The position numbers were made by a program, and so were the translations under genes. From Ostrinia nubilalis (Eukaryota; Arthropoda; Insecta; Lepidoptera; Crambidae), in contig NC_087092.1 in the NCBI RefSeq assembly GCF_963855985.1, positions 9,300,001 to 9,364,000 on the forward strand: 64,000 bases of DNA, written 5' to 3'. Below, one piece after another: positions 58,701 through 64,000 of this stretch. Below the pieces are notes generated by a model that did no database searches, was not told where the DNA came from, and saw only the letters and a list, made by a program, of their open reading frames with translations. Numbering within the stretch: position 1 is the stretch's first letter; the number at the start of each line of letters is the position of its first letter.

Positions 58701-61700
58701 CATGCGCCCGCGGAAGTATTACCATTAAGTTTTGCTACACAAAAACGGCATGTAAAATTTGTGAATTCCGTCAGATTAATAATCTGACGTACAATCTAAC
58801 CTAATTCACTGTTAGTTTTCAATCTCACGCGTTATATTATAAACTGACGAAGCTCACAATTTCACGTTAACATACACCGTGTTACTTTGCATTCTTGCCA
58901 TATTCACAGAGATAAAAGTAGGGAACAATACCTTAATAGGTAACTTTCTTTATGGGAGTCTCTTGTTTATCTTAAATAATTTTAAGATAAACAAGAGACT
59001 CCCATAAAGAAAGTACACTAAGATTTTAGTCAATTTGGTTTTTCAGTACAAATTGGAATAAACCAATTTTGTCTCGCACGTTCTACAGGTACAAGTGAAA
59101 TAAACCTAGTGGGCGTGGCCTAGTTCTTAATAATCTGTTGATTTATGGCTCTGGGTACCAGCCTTTTTATCCAGTCATAATAATTATTTTAAAATACTCT
59201 TCAGTTGATTTCAGATTTCCCTTTCTACTTTACGGGCTTAGGACCGTCAAAAATACGTAATACTTAATTATTAGGGTTTTAATTAATTTATAACATTGTA
59301 CCCTATTTTTACAAATTAATAAATTAAGTATGAAATGAAATCACCTTATTCACAATTAATTATTTATTAAAAAGTTCCTACTTACAAAGTTTACTTACAT
59401 ACTGCGAAGCAAGTGTTCAAAGTGGCCTCCGATTCTGATCATCTGATCAAGGCACAGTCTAGCACTGCGAAGCGTAGGTTTTTCGCTTTAGTTTTCGCAA
59501 CACATAAACGTTTTGTCTCACAGTTTCACTAAAACAATCCTTTCGTGTAACGCGTTTAACACTGTTTATCTCTTCTGCGCATACCAGTCGTTTCAAGTCA
59601 CTCCAAAAATCCATTGGTGTCAGGTCCGAGGATAGTGGTGGCCAAGCTACTGGACCCCTCGTCCAATCCACTGTTCACCAAACGTATTATTCGCGCACTT
59701 GACGTCCTTATTGTGGGGGAGCACCATCCTGCTGGTAGTAGAGCATTTGGTGTAACGCTAAGGGTACGTCATCAAGCATTTCGTCTAAGACGTCTTGCAG
59801 ACACTCCAAGCACCATTTTGATTAAATTATTCGTTGTTTGAATACGCTTCAGACATTTTTGTATTATTTATAACGTGATTTGTGATTGATGGATTTCTCA
59901 GTATTTTACAAGTGTCAAAAAGACATTTTAAAGACAATAGATTGCAATAGATATTTAAAAATACAATAAAAAGTAAAAAAGTCTCCATCGCCATCGCCAA
60001 CAAGTGATGTGCATGCGTTACGATAATTAGTGGTGTGTTTAACAGATTGTCGATAAAATAAAATACTCAAGATAAAAAAAAAAATTTTTCGGGCTTTATT
60101 TTTTTACGGATTTGTGTTCAGTATCAGTAATATAGTAACCTCTGTAAATATGGCAAGAATGCAAAGTAACACCCTGTATAAAACATGTTTTTAAATCTTC
60201 ATAGGGTCAAAGCGATCGAAGCACGAGAACCTCAAAGAGATGGGCGACGTGTCGTCGGGCATGGCGTCGACGGTGATCCAGCTGTACCTGAAGGAGATCC
60301 TGGGCTCGTTCCTGCACAACAGCACCGTGGTGCGCTCCAGCGCCATGAAGGTCGTGCAGCTAGTTCTGGCTCAAGGCTTGGTGCACCCTGTACAGGTAAG
60401 CAAAGGAAAAAAACCAACCAAATTGAGAACTTCCTCCTTTTGTTAAAGTCGGTTAAAAAAAACATAAGCTTCCACTTGCGGCCTGATCACCATTTTTCAT
60501 CTGAGTGCAGTCTAGTAGGCTTAGGATGCGTGCCGCGAAAACTTTTATCGAGACATTTATTGATTTTACGTGACAAGCTCATACATTTTTCGTCTATCGA
60601 TAAGATTTTATCACGGTGCGACTCGACAGGAGTTTGCCCATTGTAGCAAAAAAATCTCTGTTCATCATCGAGAACTTTTAGGTTCAGTTAGAATAATAGA
60701 AAAGAAAAAAAAAGAAAAGTTCACACTGAAAGGCAGTGCCAGTAGTGACGCGGGGAGCGTTTTTAACGACAAGCAAGTTAACATTTTTAATGTATGTAAA
60801 CTTTTATGTTCGATATCAAAAGATATAAATAAATAAAAGTTTATTTGAACAAATTATTACATCTGGTATCATCACAAGGTACAAGGTGTTGGCGACATAA
60901 TGATGCATGATGAGATACGGTTGAACGAAAACGCCTGCACTAGTTTTATTGAAAAACTGTATTCACTTGATTTTTTTTTTTTTTTAAAGATTATTAGTAA
61001 TTTGTTATTACACAAATTACTAATACTCCCGTTAGCCCCTCGTACTAAGCTAAATATGCTTGTGTCACGAGTGAGCTCACCACAATAGTCGAGCGGCGGC
61101 GGGGACCGAACCCGCGTTCCCCGGATCACGAGTCGGCCAGTCCGACCCCTTCACCATTCGGCTATCGTGGCTCCGGGCGGGGACTCGCGCGACCCGTGTA
61201 TTGCCGCAGCGCTACCATTTCAGTGTGGGTTTAAAGTGACATTTAAATTAATATTGTTGTATTTCTTTCAGATTGTTCCATATTTAATATGTATGAGTAC
61301 AGACATAGAAGTTACCGTGTCACACACGGCAGATAAGAATCTTCAAGATATAGATAAGAAATATCCTGGGTTTATTCACATGAAAGCGCAGCTGGGTATC
61401 AAATTATCATATCAATTGCAGAAAATTCTACAAACGAATAAGAAAAACGTTGTTATTCGAGGATTTAGGTATGTACTATATTTTGAAATTTGAAAATTGT
61501 GTTTGATATAATTTATCACATGAGGATGTCATACTCACGAGTTCTTTTTTTGCAGGAAAAAAGAGCAAGATGATTTGCCTTCTGCGTTGAATGGTTTTCT
61601 ATATTCATTACTGCGGAATACGCGACCTCAAAGGAGAGCATTAGTATTGTCGTTATTGAAACAATTCGACGATGTTTCCGTAAGTTTTTCTAAACTGAAG

Positions 61701-62565
61701 TATGTAGATTTATATTGGCACTAGCTTTTGCTCGCGGTTTCACCCGCGTGAAATTTAGTGCCACAGATTCGCATAAATTATAGCCTATATGTTATTCTGG
61801 GTTACAAATAATAATATGTACTGTAAAGTTTCAACCAAATCCGTTCTGTAGTTTATGCGTAAAAGAGTAACAAACATCTTTCACCTTTATAATATTAGTA
61901 GGATTTAGTCGTCCTTTTTACATAAAATAATAATTTTGCGAATATTTCAGACTGCCCCCCTGGATCAAATGTTGTACCTGGCCGATAACCTTAGTTACTT
62001 TCCATATCAAGTCCAAGACGAACCCTTGTTTATAATACATCACATCGATATAATCATCTCAACATCAGGATCAAATCTACTGCAGCTTTTTCGTGAGGTA
62101 AGATTTTAACCCAATAGCTTAATAAATTGTTCATTTTCTTTCAATAGTAGATAACTTAGTCGATTTTTACGTTTGATCCAAGATCTCTCTTAAACTAACT
62201 GTCGAAGAAAAGCTACTCTCTAAATGTGCGCTCGCATACCGCGGTCGTTCCTATTCAACTAAAAAAAAAGTTCCCTGTATTCCTTGGACACGTGTCCCAT
62301 GGCATGTGTTACAGAAATCTCAACCTTGGTTTGGTGATCTCAAGATTTCATTGCTGCTCATCTTTTTTCAGGGCTTAATAAAAACAAACACAGAAGAGAG
62401 GGAGCCACTAGACGAGGAAGAAGACGAAGAAGAAGCCGAGACGCTGATGAGCCGACTGCCGGAGAGCACGCGGCCGCTGCGGGACGCCATGCGCCAGGCG
62501 CGCGGCTGCCTGCTGCTGCTGGTGCTCAAGCAGCACCTCAAGCAGCTCTACGGGTTCACTGACGC
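44133..62565 (+). CDS. Nipped-B: Nipped-B (NIPBL/Scc2), cohesin loader; C-terminus outside window
   Basis: Nipped-B with Mau2 loads cohesin onto chromatin and stimulates loop extrusion. Coding exons, all GT/AG and phase-consistent: 44133-44199, 45397-45565, 45678-46279, 46545-46738, 47073-47304, 47393-47554, 47654-47841, 47926-48163, 48347-48603, 51046-51282, 51650-51868, 52386-52568, 54218-54958, 55240-55560, 55799-55937, 56013-56137, 56562-56796, 57343-57497, 58155-58419, 60205-60395, 61272-61468, 61556-61679, 61951-62097, 62372-62565. They encode about 1860 residues, using the first donor of each tandem array. Fly Nipped-B has 2077 and human NIPBL 2804 residues, so roughly 200-350 C-terminal residues are missing beyond 64000. 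Three exons (48347, 52386, 62372) end in tandem arrays. Identity is clear over the whole length. Confidence 0.95.
44200..45396 (+). other. Nipped-B intron 1
   Basis: Donor C|GTGAGT, acceptor TTTGTTTCAG. It holds the dispersed repeat at 45098-45302 and otherwise AT-rich sequence without recognised features. Confidence 0.8.
45098..45302 (-). repeat. Dispersed repeat in Nipped-B intron 1
   Basis: On the + strand: 'TCCTACTAATATTAATTATA', 'GTTACTCTTTCACGCAAAAA', 'GAACGGATTTTGATGAAACT', ending 'GTGAAGCCACAGGCAAAAGC'. This is the inverse of the unit at 61720-61905. A common lepidopteran repeat. Confidence 0.7.
47073..48163 (+). CDS. Nipped-B: Nipped-B exons 5-8: charged linker and start of the HEAT region
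   Basis: Exon 5 (47073-47304) is charged and ends in a likely coiled-coil-forming helix rich in Lys and Glu (EAIDIAREKNWEAVKRKHEE). Exons 6-8 begin the globular part: KLRKVERRLVPVLEMLSVDE, then ELLLPRYQLQELCSEAAKL and ACLTSLYIMTSPSMPKRVF, followed by YDPVYSIQ. These are strongly conserved in NIPBL and begin the hook-shaped HEAT-repeat solenoid. Intron 7 (47555-47653) and intron 8 (47842-47925) are short, 99 and 84 bp. Confidence 0.92.
48427..50045 (+). repeat. Exon-donor tandem array 1 (171-bp unit, 9 copies) in Nipped-B exon 9
   Basis: The 5' splice site ACG|GTGAGT recurs at 48604, 48775, 48946, 49117, 49288, 49459, 49630, 49801 and 49974: spacing 171 bp, 173 for the last. Each unit repeats the exon segment encoding LTDTTVLHASTVGVSPFFVE then NVSELQLSALKLVTT, plus 24 bp beginning GTGAGTTTGTGCTAC. 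171 is 57 codons with no stop, so the array is one open frame until the last copy, which has a 2-bp insertion (GTGGGCGCGTGTCG). Units 2-4 and 5-7 form an identical 513-bp higher-order repeat. A partial tenth copy (about 49990-50045) resembles the 5' part of the original exon. Conserved NIPBL has one copy. Confidence 0.95.
50046..51045 (+). other. Nipped-B intron 9, after the array
   Basis: Contains a degenerate repeat (50393-50677) and a short ATGATG microsatellite (50992-51005), then the acceptor TTTTGTTACAG before exon 10. Confidence 0.7.
50393..50677 (+). repeat. Three spaced copies of a GAGCGCGTCAGA-containing motif
   Basis: CTCGAGCGCGTCAGATATTC (50393), TTGAGCGCGTCAGATTTTC (50521) and CTCGAGCGCGTCAGATTTTC (50658) are 127 and 138 bp apart. 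Each is preceded by an A-rich run next to 'AAAATG' and a TACTTG/TACTCG-like word. This suggests a decayed tandem repeat of about 130 bp; I do not know its family. Confidence 0.65.
51283..51649 (+). other. Nipped-B intron 10
   Basis: GTAAGT donor and TTTTTCCAG acceptor. No recognised insertion. Confidence 0.7.
51869..52385 (+). other. Nipped-B intron 11
   Basis: Contains a GC-rich middle (52000-52220) and a small direct repeat of CACCAGCGCTGTATGAA at about 52308-52340. No gene or transposon was recognised. Confidence 0.6.
52466..53382 (+). repeat. Exon-donor tandem array 2 (162/164-bp unit, 6 copies) in Nipped-B exon 12
   Basis: The donor CAG|GTAACT (last copy CAG|GTAATT) recurs at 52569, 52731, 52895, 53059, 53221 and 53383; spacing is 162, 164, 164, 162 and 162. 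Each unit is the exon end encoding RRDSVHSRAKLATMDAVVRD then IRAEEEKDGNQTQ, plus about 60 bp of intron start (GTAACTTGCACTCTGCACC). The two 164-bp units both have an extra AA (GAGAAAAGGAC), which shifts the frame; reading on from the third copy meets TAA in its own donor. So only donors 1 and 2 keep the frame. NIPBL has one copy. Confidence 0.95.
53383..54217 (+). other. Nipped-B intron 12
   Basis: After the last array copy the sequence is unique. The open frame that runs on to 53802 has no recognised domain and is probably not translated. Acceptor CTTGTTGCAG at 54217. Confidence 0.6.
54218..62097 (+). CDS. Nipped-B: Nipped-B exons 13-23: main HEAT-repeat solenoid
   Basis: Conserved landmarks in order: ARHFYITQWYRD (exon 13), an acidic/lysine-rich insert about 54380-54510, YLASKRSFSQSFDRYL, IAIRTKAMKCLAMIVEADPA, STAVREAAVDLVGKFVLSRP; VSVRKRVIKILKDICIE and VKMIRRVNDEEGIRKLV (exon 14); ELVVPLMEHPSETFLAQLEE (exon 17); EMGDVSSGMASTVIQLYLKE (exon 20); PGFIHMKAQLGIKLSYQLQK (exon 21); LADNLSYFPYQVQDEPLFII (exon 23). 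Each is recognisable in NIPBL. These repeats wrap cohesin's Smc heads and Rad21 kleisin and DNA. Introns of this part carry MITEs, a mariner-like element and a SINE. Confidence 0.92.
56397..56542. mobile_element. MITE abutting the Nipped-B exon 17 acceptor
   Basis: Inverse ends TAACGCCCGTATTCACAAAC and TTTGTGAATACGGGCGTTA, with TA at each end as a Tc1/mariner-type target. Length is 146 bp. Its right end lies only 19 bp before the start of exon 17 (56562), so it supplies the sequence where the branch point is expected. Confidence 0.85.
56967..57290. mobile_element. MITE within a MITE in Nipped-B intron 17
   Basis: Outer inverse ends: GGTTTTAGAATCGC (about 56972) and GCGATTCTAAACC (to about 57286). 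Inner inverse ends: AAGCCGCGTATCCACTAGCT (57028) and 'CTAATGGAGATCCGGCTT' (to 57201), with inner GCTAGAGGCAGC / GCTGCCTCT. The inner element is more GC-rich than its host. Boundaries are approximate; no exact target duplication was fixed. Confidence 0.6.
57498..58154 (+). other. Nipped-B intron 18
   Basis: Holds a 134-bp MITE (57837-57970) and a small inverted repeat near 57713-57742 (AGTTTCAAAACTTG / TTTTGAAACTTG). Donor G|GTACGA is weak; acceptor CCGTACCACAG. Confidence 0.65.
57837..57970. mobile_element. 134-bp MITE in Nipped-B intron 18
   Basis: Inverse ends ATGAGTTTACGTTAGGTG and CACCTAACGTAAACTCAT are perfect. Its inner part ('ATTGTACAGCGTCCCTAACG', 'CGCTAGCGAGTGCA') resembles sequence at about 6665-6800 inside the 5676-7015 composite, so both probably contain members of one family. 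Confidence 0.8.
58943..59014. repeat. 72-bp perfect-arm hairpin inside the mariner-like element
   Basis: ACTTTCTTTATGGGAGTCTC followed by TTGTTTATCTTAAA is fully mirrored after a short AT loop. It lies near the left TIR and may be a structural part of the element or a tiny later insertion. Confidence 0.85.
59459..59830 (-). pseudogene. Broken mariner-type (DDE_3) transposase, C-terminal half
   Basis: Minus-strand frames give ALHQMLYYQQDGAPP (second catalytic Asp in the QQDGAP motif), then NNTFGEQWIGRG, and after a one-base shift PVAWPPLSSDLTPMDFWSDL, the family's 'WPPRSPDLTPLDFF' motif. Stops and at least two frame breaks are present, so it is inactive. The N-terminal half was not recognised. 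Confidence 0.75.
60396..61271 (+). other. Nipped-B intron 20
   Basis: Includes a SINE in minus orientation (60969-61176). The rest shows nothing recognised. Acceptor ATTTCTTTCAG. Confidence 0.7.
60969..61176 (-). mobile_element. tRNA-derived SINE in Nipped-B intron 20
   Basis: On the minus strand a tRNA-like head starts GGAGCCACGATAGCCGAATG (A box GATAGCCGAATGG) and has a B box GGGTTCGGTCCCCGCC, about 75 bp in all. A non-tRNA body with an ATTAGTAATTTG hairpin follows and then a poly(A) tail, seen as a T run at 60970-60985. The arrangement is that of a SINE, not a working tRNA gene. Confidence 0.75.
61720..61905 (+). repeat. Dispersed repeat in Nipped-B intron 22
   Basis: Begins CTAGCTTTTGCTCGCGGTTT, contains 'GTTTCAACCAAATCCGTTCT' and 'GCGTAAAAGAGTAACAAACA' and ends 'ATAATATTAGTAGGATT'. 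Opposite-orientation relative at 45098-45302. Confidence 0.7.
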
Positions 62566-63680
62566 GTGAGTGTCGCGCCGCACTAGCGGGACACTAGGGC
62601 GGGACGCAGCAGGGACGCCGCTGAGCCGCTGCCGGAGAGCACGCGGCCGCTGCGGGACGCCATGCGCCAGGCGCGCGGCTGCCTGCTGCTGCTGGTGCTC
62701 AAGCAGCACCTCAAGCAGCTCTACGGGTTCACTGACGCGTGAGTGTCGCGCCGCACTAGCGGGACACTAGGGCGGGACGCAGCAGGGACGCCGCTGAGCC
62801 GCTGCCGGAGAGCACGCGGCCGCTGCGGGACGCCATGCGCCAGGCGCGCGGCTGCCTGCTGCTGCTGGTGCTCAAGCAGCACCTCAAGCAGCTCTACGGG
62901 TTCACTGACGCGTGAGTGTCGCGCCGCACTAGCGGGACACTAGGGCGGGACGCAGCAGGGACGCCGCTGAGCCGCTGCCGGAGAGCACGCGGCCGCTGCG
63001 GGACGCCATGCGCCAGGCGCGCGGCTGCCTGCTGCTGCTGGTGCTCAAGCAGCACCTCAAGCAGCTCTACGGGTTCACTGACGCGTGAGTGTCGCGCCGC
63101 ACTAGCGGGACACTAGGGCGGGACGCAGCAGGGACGCCGCTGAGCCGCTGCCGGAGAGCACGCGGCCGCTGCGGGACGCCATGCGCCAGGCGCGCGGCTG
63201 CCTGCTGCTGCTGGTGCTCAAGCAGCACCTCAAGCAGCTCTACGGGTTCACTGACGCGTGAGTGTCGCGCCGCACTAGCGGGACACTAGGGCGGGACGCA
63301 GCAGGGACGCCGCTGAGCCGCTGCCGGAGAGCACGCGGCCGCTGCGGGACGCCATGCGCCAGGCGCGCGGCTGCCTGCTGCTGCTGGTGCTCAAGCAGCA
63401 CCTCAAGCAGCTCTACGGGTTCACTGACGCGTGAGTGTCGCGCCGCACTAGCGGGACACTAGGGCGGGACGCAGCAGGGACGCCGCTGAGCCGCTGCCGG
63501 AGAGCACGCGGCCGCTGCGGGACGCCATGCGCCAGGCGCGCGGCTGCCTGCTGCTGCTGGTGCTCAAGCAGCACCTCAAGCAGCTCTACGGGTTCACTGA
63601 CGCGTGAGTGTCGCGCCGCACTAGCGGGACACTAGGGCGGGACGCAGCAGGGACGCCGCTGAGCCGCTGCCGGAGAGCAC
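62450..63680 (+). repeat. Exon-donor tandem array 3 (173-bp unit, 7 copies) in Nipped-B exon 24
   Basis: The donor GACGC|GTGAGT recurs every 173 bp at 62566, 62739, 62912, 63085, 63258, 63431 and 63604. Each unit repeats the exon end encoding LPESTRPLRDAMRQARGCLL then LLVLKQHLKQLYGFTDA, plus 60 bp from the intron (GTGAGTGTCGCGCCGCACTA ... GACGCCGCTGAG). Copies 2-7 look identical to each other and differ slightly from copy 1 (GCCGCTGCC versus GCCGACTGCC). Reading through any donor hits TGA at once (GCG TGA), so extra copies cannot be translated by read-through. A partial eighth copy stops at 63680. NIPBL has one copy (LLLLMLKQHLKN region). Confidence 0.95.
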
Positions 63681-63697
63681 TTGACATAATTTTTATA

Positions 63698-63728
<31 letters not shown>

Positions 63729-63885
63729 TCAGCCATAGGACGTCCACTGCTGAACATAGGCCTCCCCCAGTGCTTTCCATGTAACCCGGTTGGTAGCGAC
63801 GCCTGCGTCCAGCGCTTTCCTGCTACCTTTGTGATGTCGTCGGTCCACTTTGTGAGTGGACGTACCCACGCTGCGTTTTCCGGTA
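63698..63885 (-). mobile_element. RTE-type LINE 3' end, frameshifted
   Basis: Minus strand has KWTDDITKVAGKRWTQA and, after a shift, WKALGEAYVQQWTSYG, followed by an (ATG)n tail seen as (CAT)n at 63698-63728. It is the same family as 18558-18790. It lies 18 bp after the end of array 3. Confidence 0.8.
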
Positions 63886-64000
63886 CGGTAATTTTTATAC
63901 GCTCACATAATTATTTTGTATGGCAATGAAGACTATGACGTCATCAAGTGCGAACTCCTTTGACAAACAATTTATTGATTTCAAAGCATTTAGTTTTTCT
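63886..64000 (+). other. Nipped-B intron 24 (continues past the window)
   Basis: AT-rich sequence with no exon recognised. The remaining Nipped-B exons, encoding the conserved C-terminus, must lie further downstream. Confidence 0.6.

Larger units (their letters stand above)
58875..60176 (-). mobile_element. Tc1/mariner-superfamily transposon in Nipped-B intron 19
   Basis: Inverse ends CACCGTGTTACTTTGCATTC and the inverse of GAATGCAAAGTAACACCCTG continue through TTGCCATATT, about 35 bp, with TA on each side (58873-58874, 60177-60178). The 1.3-kb length fits an autonomous mariner-type element. The minus strand holds a broken transposase (59459-59830). The right end lies just 28 bp before exon 20. 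Confidence 0.85.

Noticed and set aside
59614..59841. Plus-strand open frame of 75 codons in Nipped-B intron 19
   Set aside because: It is the complement of the broken mariner transposase and has no own motif.
61085..61176. Functional tRNA gene in Nipped-B intron 20
   Set aside because: The tRNA-like head is followed by a body and a poly(A) tail, which is the layout of a SINE.
62570..63635. Six identical 66-codon open frames at 173-bp spacing
   Set aside because: They are off-frame readings of array 3 (starting at the GTGAGT donor) and have no independent support.
48427..63680. Possible CRISPR-like or satellite arrays
   Set aside because: The repeat units are whole exon ends joined directly without unique spacers, in a eukaryotic gene. 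They are neither CRISPR nor known satellite DNA.

Overview
This is a 64 kb piece of an insect nuclear genome, almost certainly from a moth or butterfly. The evidence is AT-rich DNA, split genes with GT/AG introns, and dispersed repeats typical of Lepidoptera: RTE-type LINE 3' ends with (ATG)n tails, a repeat that ends in AACTATAAGGGTTCC, the 'TTCATCAAAATCGG' dispersed repeats, tRNA-derived SINEs and many hAT, piggyBac and Tc1/mariner MITEs. Nothing looks bacterial: there are no operons, rRNAs or CRISPR arrays.

Three conserved protein genes are recognisable. (1) A TMEM11/PMI homologue (mitochondrial inner membrane, cristae shape) on the + strand, 29142-29923, three exons. (2) A DHRS7B-like short-chain dehydrogenase/reductase on the - strand, 35743 down to 33248, five exons. 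(3) Nipped-B (NIPBL/Scc2), the cohesin loader, on the + strand from 44133. At least 24 exons can be traced to 62565, and its C-terminal exons lie beyond the window. The three genes act in unrelated processes, so their proximity suggests no shared pathway.

The first 29 kb holds no recognisable host gene and is a mosaic of mobile DNA: a 1.4 kb inverted repeat with a mirrored ORF (3028-4454), a composite G-rich TIR element (5676-7015), a TA-flanked MITE (7420-7775), a hAT MITE (8410-8650), a piggyBac-like candidate (11991-12946), a 3.6 kb hAT-bounded segment (17216-20846) with a LINE tail inside, and a decayed piggyBac element with transposase remains (26636-28598). Between the genes lie a hAT inside a hAT (31486-32171), a 5'-truncated RNase H-encoding LINE (36920-38683), several long-TIR elements (39031-40372, 40493-40971, 41607-42346) and a further hAT (43043-43599) about 530 bp upstream of the Nipped-B start codon.

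The most unusual feature is inside Nipped-B. Three GC-rich exons have each been expanded into a tandem array whose unit is the 3' part of the exon plus its 5' splice site plus the start of the intron: 9 copies of 171 bp (48427-50045), 6 copies of 162/164 bp (52466-53382) and 7 copies of 173 bp (62450-63680). The first array stays open in frame and has a higher-order (3-unit) structure, so alternative use of its donors could insert multiples of 57 residues into the HEAT domain. Either this is a real kind of exon-donor minisatellite or a systematic assembly error in GC-rich exons; both need checking. Coordinates of exons were read by eye from splice consensus and protein conservation.
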